Assembly: GCF_000768065.1 (NCBI RefSeq) | Contig: NZ_JRKM01000001.1 | Coordinates: 4,632,001 to 4,696,000 of the forward strand | Length of the DNA stretch: 64,000 nt | Reading direction: 5' to 3' | Source of the DNA: Aquabacterium sp. NJ1 | GTDB lineage: Bacteria; Pseudomonadota; Gammaproteobacteria; Burkholderiales; Burkholderiaceae_C | Shown: positions 25,770 to 35,430 of the stretch, in pieces | Layout: every line of letters starts with the position of its first letter | Position numbering within the stretch: the stretch's first letter is position 1 | Notes under the pieces: generated by a model | What the model saw: the letters and a program-made list of their open reading frames with translations, nothing else | Databases searched by the model: none | What the model was told of the DNA's origin: nothing | Program-made: the position numbers and the translations under genes

Positions 25770-26533
25770 GATCGGAACAGGCGTGAGTACTGGGTTTCGT
25801 GCTGGGCGCTGAGGATGGCCAGCATGGGGGTGAAGGCCTGGCGCTGCGTGTCGGGCAGCGCCAGGGCGTGGTCGATGGCGGCCGGGATCTGGTCGATCAG
25901 GGCTTGCAGGATGCGTTGGCCCGCGCTTTGACCCAAGGGGACGGCCTTGATGGCGGCCTGCACAATGTTCTCGGCCCAGCCGAAGCTGAAGCTCAGCAGG
26001 GCTTCGCGTGCCGTTGAAGCACTCGCCTGAGCCGCGCCTTTGCGCGCGCGATCGGGCAGGCATTGCGCCACCGCCAGTGCGAAGGCCACGGGCCAGGTGG
26101 GGGCGGGCGGCAGGGCTGCACATTGCGCAAGACGTTGGTCGGCCTCCGCCTGCGATGCGTCGCCGCTGCGGTTGCGCAGCCACTCCACCAGCGAGCGGCC
26201 CATCTGCTCCGTCTGCAGGCGCAGCTCGCTGGTCTCACGGGTCTGCACCACCCAGTCGTTCAACTCGGTCACGCGGGCGATGTCATGGCGCAGCCAGGCC
26301 AGCAAAGCCTTGGCCACCACGGCCAGATCGGCGCGCGCGAGGCTCAGGTGCAACTGGTCCTGCAGCCACAGGGCGGCTTGCGCCTCGGTGGTGACCTGGC
26401 CGGACTCCACGGCAGCCTCAAGACCTTCGGAATAACTGAAGCCGCCCACGGGCAGGGCCGGAGAGGCCAGCCACATCAGCTGCAGACGGGCGGCGGCGTT
26501 CAAGGCCTCGGAACGGGCAACAACACGCGGCAT
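25766..26533 (-). CDS. ureF: Urease accessory protein UreF
   Basis: UreF is a scaffold that binds UreD and UreG and gates nickel delivery to urease. The 255-residue all-helical product has the family patterns [16 protein letters not shown] near residue 23, a Leu-rich middle and [20 protein letters not shown] near 190. It is slightly longer than average because of an Ala-rich loop around residues 150-175. It overlaps ureG by four bases and is eight bases downstream of ureE, so translation is probably coupled. Its partner UreD is not encoded in the window. Confidence 0.95.
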   Translation of the reverse strand: MPRVVARSEALNAAARLQLMWLASPALPVGGFSYSEGLEAAVESGQVTTEAQAALWLQDQLHLSLARADLAVVAKALLAWLRHDIARVTELNDWVVQTRETSELRLQTEQMGRSLVEWLRNRSGDASQAEADQRLAQCAALPPAPTWPVAFALAVAQCLPDRARKGAAQASASTAREALLSFSFGWAENIVQAAIKAVPLGQSAGQRILQALIDQIPAAIDHALALPDTQRQAFTPMLAILSAQHETQYSRLFRS

Positions 26534-26541
26534 GGATGGTG

Positions 26542-27285
26542 TCAGTGCTTGTGGCCATGACCATGATCATCGTGATCATGGTTGCACCCTGGGCCATGTA
26601 CGTGGGGCGTGGTGGCGGCCTTGATGGCAATGCCGACTGGCTTGCCGCGCGGTGCTGCGGGCGTGGTCGACGGGGCCGCGGCATCATGCGGGCCGTGCTC
26701 GTGACCGTGATGGCCATGATCATGGCTGCACCCGGGGCCATGGACGTGTCCGGGTTCGCCGTGCGCCGGGTTGCTGTGGGCATGGGCATGCCCGTGGTCG
26801 TGATCGTGTGCATGGCCGTGGCCATGACCACCGGCCGCATAGGCGCCGCCTTCAGGCTCGAAGGCCGCCTGTGTTGCCTTGACGGTGAGGTGCATGGCGC
26901 GCAGCATGTCGGCCAGCACGTGATCGGGTTCGATCTTCAGGTGGTCCGGTTGCAGCTCGATCTGGACGTGGCGGTTGCCCAGGTGGTAGGCGGCACGGAC
27001 GAGATCAAAGGCGCTGCCATGGTCGGCGCAAGGCGTGATGACCAATACGGCTTGCGCAGCCGCCTGCACGCGGATCATGGCGCCATCTTCGGCCACCAGC
27101 ACATCGCCGCCGCGGACCACCGTGCCGCGTGGCAGGAACACACCCAATGCGCGCCCCTGGCTGTCCGTGGCATCAAAGCGGCTTCTTTGCCGAACGTCCC
27201 AATCCAGCTCGACGGTGGCAGCGCGCTTGAGCAGGACAGGGGCCAGGCCTTGGCCTTGGGGGAGCAGTTTGTTGACGGTGAGCAT
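26542..27285 (-). CDS. ureE: Urease accessory nickel chaperone UreE with a long histidine-rich tail
   Basis: UreE is the dimeric nickel metallochaperone of urease. The ATG at 27285 ([12 protein letters not shown]) gives 247 residues, against about 150-200 in most relatives. Residues 1-145 form the usual two-domain core, including [13 protein letters not shown] and the [13 protein letters not shown] stretch with the conserved dimer-interface histidine. The remaining 100 residues are a His/Asp/Gly-rich tail in two blocks split by an Ala/Pro/Lys linker. The motif HVHGPGC(S/N)HDH occurs once in each block. Such tails bind several nickel ions for storage. It is followed closely by ureF; an acyltransferase gene separates it from ureC. 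Confidence 0.94.
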   Translation of the reverse strand: MLTVNKLLPQGQGLAPVLLKRAATVELDWDVRQRSRFDATDSQGRALGVFLPRGTVVRGGDVLVAEDGAMIRVQAAAQAVLVITPCADHGSAFDLVRAAYHLGNRHVQIELQPDHLKIEPDHVLADMLRAMHLTVKATQAAFEPEGGAYAAGGHGHGHAHDHDHGHAHAHSNPAHGEPGHVHGPGCSHDHGHHGHEHGPHDAAAPSTTPAAPRGKPVGIAIKAATTPHVHGPGCNHDHDDHGHGHKH

Positions 27286-27332
27286 GGGTCCGCGTGGCGA
27301 GTTGAACTTGACAGCGCGGATTGTCGCGCCGA

Positions 27333-28511
27333 TCAGGGCCTTGTGATGCGCCGGCTCCATTCGTGGCTGGGTTGTTCGATGCACCGGTAGAACAGATCGG
27401 CGATGAGCAGCGACAGCAAAGAGCCCGCCAGCATCTCCAGCAAGACCTGTTCCCCTGCCGAATGCAGATGCAAGGGATGTACCAGCAGCAGCCAGACGAT
27501 CTGCAGCATGGGGGCATGGACCAGGTACAGCGAGAAGCTGCGCTCACCGGCAAACCGCAGGAAGCGCCGGGGCCACAGCTTGCTGACCAGGGCAAACAGG
27601 CCAATCTGCCTGCCATAGAGCAGCACGAGCAGCGTGATCAGGCCGACGAAGAAGCTGGTGATGGGGTCGGCCACATGCCCGTGGTAGCGCATGCACTCGA
27701 CGCCCCACCACAAGCCCATCATCAGCACGATCAAGCCGACGGCCAGCTTGTCGAGCAAAGAGACTTCCCGGGCGATGTGGCCTGGCTGGGGGGTACCCAG
27801 GCGGGCCGCACTGATGCCCATCGAAAACAGGGCCCAGTAGTAGGGCGATGAGCCAAAGACGGAGGGGTTGCCGACATGCGTGGTGAAGCTCAGGCGCCAG
27901 AACAGGTAGCCCACGGCGGTGACGAGGGCCAGCGATTTCCAGGGGCCCAGCCTGTTCTGAAACCACAGCAGCACGGGAAACAGGAAATACAGCTGGTACT
28001 CGACCCCGATGGACCAGTAGGGATGGTTGAGCGTGATGGCATATTGCGGCCACCAGTTGTGGATCAACAGCAAATGGGTGATGACGCTGCCTTCCGTCAC
28101 GGGCAGGCTGTAGTCCCAATGGGTGCCGGTGGGGGTGCCTAGCCAGAAATGCAATAAGAGCACGCTCATTGCGCATCCCGCAAAATAAGGGATGAGCAGC
28201 CGAACGGATCGGCGCAATATGAAATCCTGGAAGTTGGCAATGCGTGTTGCGCCACGCAAACCCAGCGTCAGGCAGTAACCAGAAAGTACAAAGAAAATAT
28301 CGACGCGAAACTGCCCATGCCCGAAAGCCACGTGCAGAACGGACCATAAATCATCGAGGGCGCCGCTGGCGTCGATATTCAATGCCGCATGATGAAGCAA
28401 GACATACATCGCGAGGAAACCTCGGACGTCTACAACCCAGTTCAGCCGCTGGGATAACGCTTTGGTGTTAAACCCTGCAACCGAGCCTGCAGATACTGCT
28501 GGTACTGCCAT
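27333..28511 (-). CDS. Acyltransferase family 3 (OafA/YrhL-like) membrane protein
   Basis: The 392-residue integral membrane protein has about ten hydrophobic segments and the motifs of acyltransferase family 3: [16 protein letters not shown] with the conserved histidine, [14 protein letters not shown] and [11 protein letters not shown]. These enzymes O-acylate cell-surface sugars or lipids. Nothing ties it to urease, yet it lies between ureC and ureE on the same strand, preceded by a terminator. The first third of the gene and the leader (28140-28600) are visibly richer in A and T than the flanking ure genes, which suggests an acquired gene. It ends 48 bases before ureE, which may depend on its promoter. 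Confidence 0.85.
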   Translation of the reverse strand: MAVPAVSAGSVAGFNTKALSQRLNWVVDVRGFLAMYVLLHHAALNIDASGALDDLWSVLHVAFGHGQFRVDIFFVLSGYCLTLGLRGATRIANFQDFILRRSVRLLIPYFAGCAMSVLLLHFWLGTPTGTHWDYSLPVTEGSVITHLLLIHNWWPQYAITLNHPYWSIGVEYQLYFLFPVLLWFQNRLGPWKSLALVTAVGYLFWRLSFTTHVGNPSVFGSSPYYWALFSMGISAARLGTPQPGHIAREVSLLDKLAVGLIVLMMGLWWGVECMRYHGHVADPITSFFVGLITLLVLLYGRQIGLFALVSKLWPRRFLRFAGERSFSLYLVHAPMLQIVWLLLVHPLHLHSAGEQVLLEMLAGSLLSLLIADLFYRCIEQPSHEWSRRITRP

Positions 28512-28535
28512 GCCTGAAAAATATATTAAATTGCC

Positions 28536-28566
28536 GAAAAAGGCCCGCCTATTTTAAAGCGGGCCT
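28536..28566 (-). terminator. Intrinsic terminator after ureC
   Basis: On the minus strand, GCGGGCCT's complement order gives the stem AGGCCCGC (28566-28559) and GCGGGCCT (28548-28541), a perfect 8-bp helix with a 10-base A/T-rich loop. It is followed by five T residues (28540-28536 plus the stem end). It sits 38 bases downstream of the ureC stop and just before the acyltransferase start, so ureAJBC transcription should stop here to a large extent. A TAATAT-like hexamer follows on the minus strand before 28511 and could be a new promoter. Confidence 0.88.
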
Positions 28567-28603
28567 ATTGTTTTCGGCCATCAGGCACGACAAGTGAAAC
28601 GAT

Positions 28604-30331
28604 TTAAAACAAAAAATACCGCTGAGCCAAGGGTAGTGAGGTAGCCGGCTCGCATGTGAGCAGTTGCCCATCGGCGCGCACCTGGTAAGTTTGCGCGTCA
28701 ATTTCCATCACCGGCATGTAAGCGTTGTGAACCATGTCGGCCTTTTTGACTGAGCGGCACCCCTTGACGCCAACCACCTGCTTTTTCAAGCCGTATTGCG
28801 CAGGCAGGCCGGCGGCGATGGCAGCCTGGCTCATGAAGGTCAGCGAACTGCGCGACAAGGCCCCGCCGAAGGCACCGAACATCGGGCGGTAGTGCACAGG
28901 CTGCGGGGTGGGGATGGACGCGTTCGGGTCACCCATGGCCGCCGCCGCGATGAAGCCGCCCTTGAGGATGAGGCTGGGTTTGACGCCAAAGAAGCCAGGT
29001 TTCCACAAGACCAGATCGGCCCATTTGCCTTCCTCGATGCTGCCCACTTCATGGGCCACGCCATGCGCCAGCGCAGGGTTGATGGTGTACTTGGCGACGT
29101 AGCGTTTGACGCGGTGGTTGTCGTGGCGCTCCGTGTCGCCGGGCAGCTTGCCACGCTGGGCCTTCATCTTGTGGGCGGTCTGCCAGGTGCGCATGATGAC
29201 TTCGCCCACGCGGCCCATGGCCTGCGAGTCGGAGCTGAACATGCTGATGGCGCCCAGGTCGTGCAGGATGTCCTCGGCGGCGATGGTTTCGCGGCGGATG
29301 CGGCTTTCGGCGAAGGCCAGGTCCTCGGCGATGGCGGCGTCCAGGTGGTGGCACACCATGAGCATGTCCAGGTGCTCGTCGATGGTGTTGACCGTGAAGG
29401 GCCGCGTCGGGTTGGTGGAAGACGGCAGCACATTGGGCTCGCCCACCACCTTCATGATGTCGGGCGCGTGGCCGCCACCCGCGCCTTCGGTGTGGAAGCT
29501 GTGGATGGTGCGGCCCTTGAACGCGGCCACGGTGTCTTCCACGAAACCGGATTCGTTGAGCGTGTCCGAGTGAATGGCGACCTGGATGTCGGCCTCTTCG
29601 GCCACGCTCAGGCAGGTGTCGATGGCCGCTGGCGTGGTGCCCCAGTCCTCGTGCAGCTTCAAGCCGATCACGCCGGCATCAACCTGCTGGCGCAGCGCCT
29701 GGGGTTGGCTGGCGTTGCCCTTGCCCAGAAAGCCCAGGTTCATCGGGAAGGCCTCGGCGGCCTTGAGCATCATGGCGATGTTGTCGGGGCCCGGTGTGCA
29801 GGTGGTGGCAAAGGTACCGGTGGCGGGGCCCGTGCCACCGCCGATCATGGTGGTCACGCCGCTGTTGAGCGCTTCTTCGATCTGCTGCGGGCAGATGAAG
29901 TGGATGTGGGTGTCGATGCCGCCTGCCGTGACGATCATGCCTTCGGCCGCGATGATCTCGGTGCCGGGGCCGATGACGATGTTCACACCGGGTTGCACGT
30001 CGGGGTTGCCGGCTTTGCCGATCTTCACGATGCGGCCTGCCTTGATGCCGATGTCGGCCTTGACGATGCCCCAGTGGTCCAGGATCAGGGCGTTGGTCAG
30101 CACGCAGTCGAAGGCTTCCATGGCGCCGGGCCCGTTGGGCACCTGGCTTTGGCCCATGCCATCTCGGATGGTCTTGCCGCCGCCGAACTTGACTTCTTCA
30201 CCATAACCGCCGGCACGCAGCGTCAGGTCCTGTTCAACCTCGATGACCAGATTGGTGTCGGCCAGACGCAGCCTGTCGCCCACGGTGGGGCCGAACATCT
30301 CGGCATAAGCGCGTCGCTGGATGCTTGCCAT
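28604..30331 (-). CDS. ureC: Urease subunit alpha (catalytic)
   Basis: UreC hydrolyses urea to ammonia and carbamate at a dinickel site. The 575-residue sequence is complete and keeps every active-site residue in register with Klebsiella urease: His142 and His144 (THIH), carbamylated Lys225 (GLKLHEDWG), His254, His280, the flap Cys327-His328 (MVCHHL) and Asp368 ([10 protein letters not shown]). It ends with [11 protein letters not shown], the typical terminus. It lies 39 bases after ureB. A terminator follows. The enzyme should be functional if nickel and the accessory proteins, including a UreD encoded elsewhere, are available. Confidence 0.98.
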   Translation of the reverse strand: MASIQRRAYAEMFGPTVGDRLRLADTNLVIEVEQDLTLRAGGYGEEVKFGGGKTIRDGMGQSQVPNGPGAMEAFDCVLTNALILDHWGIVKADIGIKAGRIVKIGKAGNPDVQPGVNIVIGPGTEIIAAEGMIVTAGGIDTHIHFICPQQIEEALNSGVTTMIGGGTGPATGTFATTCTPGPDNIAMMLKAAEAFPMNLGFLGKGNASQPQALRQQVDAGVIGLKLHEDWGTTPAAIDTCLSVAEEADIQVAIHSDTLNESGFVEDTVAAFKGRTIHSFHTEGAGGGHAPDIMKVVGEPNVLPSSTNPTRPFTVNTIDEHLDMLMVCHHLDAAIAEDLAFAESRIRRETIAAEDILHDLGAISMFSSDSQAMGRVGEVIMRTWQTAHKMKAQRGKLPGDTERHDNHRVKRYVAKYTINPALAHGVAHEVGSIEEGKWADLVLWKPGFFGVKPSLILKGGFIAAAAMGDPNASIPTPQPVHYRPMFGAFGGALSRSSLTFMSQAAIAAGLPAQYGLKKQVVGVKGCRSVKKADMVHNAYMPVMEIDAQTYQVRADGQLLTCEPATSLPLAQRYFLF

Positions 30332-30370
30332 CTTGCGGATCCTTCTTTTGCTTCTTGTGAGGTGGCTTGC

Positions 30371-30676
30371 TCAGAGCTTGCCTTGGGTCAGGCCGCGAAA
30401 GCCATAGACCACGCGATCGCCGGCGTAATCCACCAGCTCGACCGTGCGTTGTTGACCGGGCTCGAAACGCACGGCCGTGCCTGAAGCGATGTTCAGGCGC
30501 ATGCCGCGGGCTGCGTTGCGGTCAAAGCGCAAGGCGCCATTGGTTTCGCCAAAGTGGTAGTGCGAGCCGACCTGGATGGGGCGGTCGCCGGTGTTCTCCA
30601 CCACCAGCGTGATGGCGCGCCGGCCGGGGTTGAGGGGCAGATCTGGGCCGTCTGTGATGAGTTCGCCGGGGATCAT
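30371..30676 (-). CDS. ureB: Urease subunit beta
   Basis: UreB is the small structural beta subunit of bacterial three-subunit urease. The 101-residue product begins [19 protein letters not shown] and contains [19 protein letters not shown] and [15 protein letters not shown], all conserved across ureases. The length is normal. It is placed between ureJ and ureC on the minus strand, as in many Burkholderiales. No frameshift or unusual residue is seen. Confidence 0.98.
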   Translation of the reverse strand: MIPGELITDGPDLPLNPGRRAITLVVENTGDRPIQVGSHYHFGETNGALRFDRNAARGMRLNIASGTAVRFEPGQQRTVELVDYAGDRVVYGFRGLTQGKL

Positions 30677-30711
30677 GGAGGGCTTTCTTTGGTGGGTGCG
30701 AGGCCAGGGGC

Positions 30712-31389
30712 TCAGAACGAAGCCGCGATGGCCGGTGTCAGCATGCTCAGCCCCAGCAGGGCCACACCTGCACCCGCCCAGCTGGCCAGCTGGCGCTGTT
30801 GGTGGTGTCGGGCAGAACGCAGGCGCAAGCCCAAGGCGATGCCCAGTGCATGGAGGCCGACGGTGCTGATCAGCATGCCCGTCAGCGCGGCAGCGGCGTG
30901 GCCACCCAGTTCGCTGCCATGCGCCAGGCCATGGAACACGGCGAACACCGCGACCAGCAAGGCGCCCAGACCGGCGCGCACATGCAGACGGGTCGCCAGC
31001 AACAGGCCCAGCACCAGCAGGGATGCGGCCACCATGGGCTCGACGCCGGGGAGGCTCAGCCCGGCCATGCCGGCCATGGCCCCGAGCAGCAGCGCCGAGG
31101 CAAAGGCGGCCGGCGCAGCCAGCAAGGTGCGCACGCGGCTGGTGTCGTCACCCTCGTTGGACTGCCCCAAGGCGCTCCAGGCGCCCACGCTGACCATGGC
31201 TGCCAGGTGATCCAGGCCGGTAAGTGGATGGGCGGCACCCGAGATGAGGCTCGACAGGATGCTGCCGTCGTGCAGGTGTGGCGCGCCATCGGCGCCGACG
31301 TGCGCCATCACCAGCGGGGAGGCAAGTGCGGCGGTGGCGCCGATCGTGGCCATGATGGTGCGGCGAATCTGAGTGCTTTGCATGGTCAT
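30712..31389 (-). CDS. ureJ: HupE/UreJ family protein (probable nickel transporter)
   Basis: HupE/UreJ proteins are small membrane proteins thought to import nickel for hydrogenase or urease. The 225-residue product has a signal-like first segment followed by about six hydrophobic stretches. The [16 protein letters not shown] motif near residue 54 and [12 protein letters not shown] near 150 carry the histidines of the family signature. The mature N-terminus is also His-rich ([13 protein letters not shown]). Its insertion between ureA and ureB is a known arrangement in Betaproteobacteria and supports the nickel role. Two in-frame ATGs (31389 and 31383) are equivalent. Confidence 0.92.
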   Translation of the reverse strand: MTMQSTQIRRTIMATIGATAALASPLVMAHVGADGAPHLHDGSILSSLISGAAHPLTGLDHLAAMVSVGAWSALGQSNEGDDTSRVRTLLAAPAAFASALLLGAMAGMAGLSLPGVEPMVAASLLVLGLLLATRLHVRAGLGALLVAVFAVFHGLAHGSELGGHAAAALTGMLISTVGLHALGIALGLRLRSARHHQQRQLASWAGAGVALLGLSMLTPAIAASF

Positions 31390-31478
31390 GGTTCCAATAT
31401 GGTGTGGGTGAGTAAGACTGGGGCTCGTTGCGCGCTTATTTGGTGCATGAGGCTACAAAGTCTGAATAAGCAGCTCGT

Positions 31479-31781
31479 TTATGCAATAGGTTGGTGCACG
31501 GTCACCAATTTGGTGCCGTCGGGGAAGGTGGCTTCAACCTGGATGTCGGGGATCATGTCGGCCACGCCTTCCATGACCTGCTCACGCGTGAGCACGGTCT
31601 TGCCTTCGCTCATCAGCGAGGCGACGCTCTTGCCGTCACGGGCGCCTTCCATGATGAAGGCCGTGATCAGGGCCACGGCCTCTGGGTAGTTGAGCTTCAG
31701 GCCTCGGGCCATGCGGCGCTCGGCCAGCAAGGCAGCGGTGAAGATCAGCAGCTTGTCTTTTTCGCGAGGGGTGAGTTCCAT
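31479..31781 (-). CDS. ureA: Urease subunit gamma
   Basis: UreA is the gamma subunit of urease. The 100-residue product matches the family throughout, beginning [20 protein letters not shown] and containing [20 protein letters not shown]. It is the first gene of the minus-strand cluster. It faces the permease-kinase gene across only 65 bases (31782-31846), which must hold both promoters; no convincing consensus element was found there. In most relatives ureD stands immediately upstream; here that place is taken by the divergent sensor gene. Confidence 0.98.
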   Translation of the reverse strand: MELTPREKDKLLIFTAALLAERRMARGLKLNYPEAVALITAFIMEGARDGKSVASLMSEGKTVLTREQVMEGVADMIPDIQVEATFPDGTKLVTVHQPIA

Positions 31782-31846
31782 CGGGTCTCTCGGGGTGAAG
31801 GCTTCGGCATCGAAATTGCGATGTCAGGCACAGACGAATCCACACT

Positions 31847-34800
31847 ATGCAAGACCCAGACCAAAACCGTCCAGCAGATCAAACCAGCGAAGCCTTGCAA
31901 AGGGTGGTCAAGGTGCGTCGTGACTACAACACCTGGGTGGCCTCTGAAACGCTGGAGGATTACGCGCTGCGCTTCACGCCCCGCTCGGCCCGGCGCTGGA
32001 CGGACTGGCGGGTGGCCAACACCGCTTTTGGTGCGGCGGCGTTTCTGGTGCTGGAGGCCGTTGGCGCCACGCTGCTGGTGGACCACGGTTTCATCAACGC
32101 TTTCTGGGCCATCATGGCCACGGGCCTGATCATTCTGCTGGCGGGCTGGCCCATCAGCGTGTACGCCGCGCGCCACGGCCTGGACATGGACCTGCTGACG
32201 CGGGGCGCCGGGTTCGGCTACATCGGCTCGACCATCACCTCGCTGATCTACGCCTCGTTCACCTTCATCTTCTTTGCGCTCGAAGCCGCGGTCATGGCCT
32301 ACGCGCTGGAGCTGGCGTTCGACATCCCGCCCGCCTGGGGTTACCTGATCTGCGCCCTGGTGGTGGTGCCGCTGGTCACCCATGGCGTCACCATCATCAG
32401 CCGCCTGCAACTCCTCACCCAGCCCCTGTGGCTGCTGATGCTGGTGCTGCCCTTCGTGTATGTGTTCAAGGAGCACCCGCACATCCTGCAGGACCTGGCC
32501 GCTTACGCCGGGGAGGACGGCACCCACCACGGCTTTGATCTGCTGTCCTTCGGCTCCGCCATGACGGTGGGCATCGCGCTCATCACGCAGATGGGCGAGC
32601 AGGCCGATTACCTGCGCTTCATGCCCGAGGCCAGGCCCGGGCACAAGGCCCGCTGGCTGGCGGCGGTGTTCGTGGGTGGCCCCGGCTGGGTCATTCCCGG
32701 TGTGCTCAAGATGCTGGGCGGTGCCCTGCTGGCCTATCTGGCCATCAGCTATTCGGTGCCGGTGGACCGGGCACTGGACCCGAACCAGATGTACCTGGTG
32801 GCCTGGGAAAAGATCTTCCCGCGCCAGTCCTGGGCGATTGCCGCGGTGGCGCTCTTCGTGGTCGTGTCGCAGCTCAAGATCAATGTGACCAACGCGTATG
32901 CGGGCTCGCTGGCCTGGTCGAACTTCTTTGCCCGGGTCACGCACAGCCACCCCGGGCGCGTCGTGTGGGTGGCGTTCAATGCGGTGATCGCCTTGCTGCT
33001 GATGGAGCTCAATCTGTTCCAGGCGCTGGGCAAGGTGCTGGGCCTCTATTCCAATATCGCGATTGCCTGGATCATGGCCGTGGTGGCTGACTTGGTGGTC
33101 AACAAGCCCATGGGTTGGTCGCCCAAAGGGATCGAATTCAAGCGCGCCTACCTGTATGACGTGAACCCGGTCGGTGTGGGCGCGATGGGCCTGGCTTCGC
33201 TCGTGTCCGTGATGGCCTATGTGGGGTGGCTGGGGGAAATCGCCCAGGCCTTCTCGGCGGTGATCGCCATGGTCGTGGCCTTCGTCACCTCGCCCCTGAT
33301 CGCCTGGGCCACCAAAGGCCGCTACTACCTGGCACGCCAGCCCTTGACGCAAACCCAGGTGGGCCGCCCGCCATTCGTTCATGAAGCCGATGCGAGTGTG
33401 GCGGGGCGGCCGCTGAGCAAGGTCATCCGATTGCGGGCGCTGCACAAGTGCACGGTGTGCGAGCGTGAGTACGAGGCCGACGATGTGGCTCATTGCCCGG
33501 CCTACCAGGGCTTCATCTGCTCCTTGTGCTGCTCGCTGGACGCCCGCTGCCAGGATCTGTGCAAGCCCGAGGCGCGCTGGGCGGAGCAATGGCGCGGCCT
33601 GGGGCGGCGCCTGATGCCCGCTTTCATCTGGCGACGCATGGACACCGAGCTGGGGCAGTTCATGCTGATCATGCTGGTGCTGGGGCCCTTGCTGGCGGGG
33701 GTGTTCGGCCTGGTCTACCAGCAACAGCTGCGCGACCTGGATGTGCTGGACCTGACTTCGACCGGTGCCGCTGCCGACATGCTGCGAGCCGCCTTCACCA
33801 AGGTGTTTGCGGCCTTGCTGCTGGTGGTGGGGGTGGTCGCCTGGTGGGTGGTGCTCACGCACAAGAGTCGGCAGGTGGCGCAGGAAGAATCCAACCGGCA
33901 GACGCACCTGCTGGTGCGGGAAATCGCCTCACACCGCGTGACCGACGAGAAGCTGCAGCAGGCCAAGCAAACGGCCGAGCAGGCCAACCAGGCCAAGAGC
34001 CGCTACATCACGACCATCAGCCATGAGTTGCGCACCCCGCTGAACGGCATCCTGGGTTATGCGCAGTTGCTGGATGAAGACAGCGCCTTGCCCGAGCACG
34101 TCAAGCATGGTGTCGGGGTGATCAAGCGGGGTGGGGATCACCTGCTGTCGCTCATCGAGGGCACGCTGGACATCGCCCGCATCGAAAGCGGCAAGCTGAC
34201 ACTGGATGTGAAGCCCGTCAGGCTGGATGAACTCCTGAAGCAGATCACGGGGCTGATCGAGCATGAGGCCAGAGCCAAGCACTTGCGTTTTGTGGCCGAC
34301 ATCGACTCCGCCTTGCCCGAGGCCGTGCGTGCGGACGAGCGCCGGGTGCGCCAGATCCTGATCAATGTGCTGGGCAACGCGGTGAAGTTCACCTCCACAG
34401 GGCAGGTGACCTTCAAGGTGCGTTATGCCCGCGAGATCGCGCAGATCGACATCAGCGACACGGGGCCTGGCATCGCGCAGGAAGAGCTCGACAAGATCTT
34501 CGAGCCCTTTGCGCGTGGTTCCTCCGCGGCGGGCAATGCCATCAGCGGGACCGGCCTGGGGTTGACCATCAGCAAGATGCTGACCGATCTCATGGGGGGC
34601 GAGATGCAGGTGCAAAGCAAGCTGGGCCTGGGCACCAACTTCCGCATCCGCTTGTTTTTGCCCCAGGTGCGCGCGGCCGAGGCCATGCGGGCGGCCCCGC
34701 GAGGGCAGCGTACCGGCTACGTGGGCGAGCGCCGCCGCATCTGGGTGGTGGACAACGAGGAAGCCGATCGCGGCTTGCTGGTTCGCATCCTGGAGCCGCT

Positions 34801-35392
34801 GGGTTTCGAGGTGACGCCACTGGCCTCGGGCCTGGAGTGCCTCGCCCATTTGCGCGCCTGCCCACCCCAGCTGATGCCCCATGCCTTGTTCATGGACCTG
34901 GCCATGCCCGGCCTGGACGGCTGGGCCACGCTGCGGGCCATTCGCGTGTCCGAGTTGAGCGAGGCGCCTGCGGCCATCGTGTCGGCGAACGCCTTTGACA
35001 AGGCGCTGGACAACGATGTGGGCATCACCCCCGACGATTTCATCGTCAAGCCCGTGCGTGTGCCAGATCTGCTGGACTGGCTGGGGCGCAAGCTGGCGCT
35101 GCAATGGATCGAGGTGGAGCGGGCTGTGGCGCCTGTGGCGACGGAAGCGGCGGTTGGCGATGAGGCTGCATCGGGTGCGCTGCCTTCCGTGACCGCGCTG
35201 CGCAGCCTGGAAGACCAGGTTCACGCGGGCTACATCCGGGGGGTGCACAAGGCCTTGGATCAGATTGCCGCGGCCGAGCCGCAATGTGCAGCCTTTGTGC
35301 AGCGCCTGCGCGCGATGGCCAGGCAGTTTCAGCTCGATGCCATGGCCGCTTTGCTGAAAGAGTCATTGCAGCAGGCACAATCCGGTGCATGA
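31847..35392 (+). CDS. NCS1-type permease fused to hybrid sensor histidine kinase
   Basis: This 1181-residue protein appears to be a transporter-sensor. Residues 40-500 resemble an NCS1 (nucleobase/cation symporter, cytosine-purine-allantoin type) permease with about twelve membrane segments. Residues 535-572 hold eight cysteines (CTVCEREY, AHCPAY, ICSLCCSL and DLC), probably a zinc or FeS site. Two more membrane segments follow near 605-680. A histidine kinase comes next, with phosphoacceptor His726 (ISHELRTPLNG) and an HATPase domain with DTGPGI and GTGLGL. A receiver with Asp1017 (FMDLAMPGLDG) and a C-terminal helical tail complete it. It is divergent from ureA and 38 bases upstream of a LuxR-type regulator. 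Sensing of urea, purine or allantoin is inferred only from context and fold. Confidence 0.88.
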   Translation: MQDPDQNRPADQTSEALQRVVKVRRDYNTWVASETLEDYALRFTPRSARRWTDWRVANTAFGAAAFLVLEAVGATLLVDHGFINAFWAIMATGLIILLAGWPISVYAARHGLDMDLLTRGAGFGYIGSTITSLIYASFTFIFFALEAAVMAYALELAFDIPPAWGYLICALVVVPLVTHGVTIISRLQLLTQPLWLLMLVLPFVYVFKEHPHILQDLAAYAGEDGTHHGFDLLSFGSAMTVGIALITQMGEQADYLRFMPEARPGHKARWLAAVFVGGPGWVIPGVLKMLGGALLAYLAISYSVPVDRALDPNQMYLVAWEKIFPRQSWAIAAVALFVVVSQLKINVTNAYAGSLAWSNFFARVTHSHPGRVVWVAFNAVIALLLMELNLFQALGKVLGLYSNIAIAWIMAVVADLVVNKPMGWSPKGIEFKRAYLYDVNPVGVGAMGLASLVSVMAYVGWLGEIAQAFSAVIAMVVAFVTSPLIAWATKGRYYLARQPLTQTQVGRPPFVHEADASVAGRPLSKVIRLRALHKCTVCEREYEADDVAHCPAYQGFICSLCCSLDARCQDLCKPEARWAEQWRGLGRRLMPAFIWRRMDTELGQFMLIMLVLGPLLAGVFGLVYQQQLRDLDVLDLTSTGAAADMLRAAFTKVFAALLLVVGVVAWWVVLTHKSRQVAQEESNRQTHLLVREIASHRVTDEKLQQAKQTAEQANQAKSRYITTISHELRTPLNGILGYAQLLDEDSALPEHVKHGVGVIKRGGDHLLSLIEGTLDIARIESGKLTLDVKPVRLDELLKQITGLIEHEARAKHLRFVADIDSALPEAVRADERRVRQILINVLGNAVKFTSTGQVTFKVRYAREIAQIDISDTGPGIAQEELDKIFEPFARGSSAAGNAISGTGLGLTISKMLTDLMGGEMQVQSKLGLGTNFRIRLFLPQVRAAEAMRAAPRGQRTGYVGERRRIWVVDNEEADRGLLVRILEPLGFEVTPLASGLECLAHLRACPPQLMPHALFMDLAMPGLDGWATLRAIRVSELSEAPAAIVSANAFDKALDNDVGITPDDFIVKPVRVPDLLDWLGRKLALQWIEVERAVAPVATEAAVGDEAASGALPSVTALRSLEDQVHAGYIRGVHKALDQIAAAEPQCAAFVQRLRAMARQFQLDAMAALLKESLQQAQSGA

Positions 35393-35430
35393 AACGTGTC
35401 TCAAGCCTCTGATTGATTGTTGTTGTCACC

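Noticed and set aside
31782..31846. Sigma-54 promoter for ureA in the divergent spacer
   Set aside because: A TGTGCC-TGACA-TCGCA stretch on the minus strand lacks the essential GG at -24.
31745..33907. 720-codon open frame on the minus strand under the permease-kinase gene
   Set aside because: The product is His/Arg/Gln-rich with no motif, and the opposite strand carries a clear permease with membrane segments and strong conservation.
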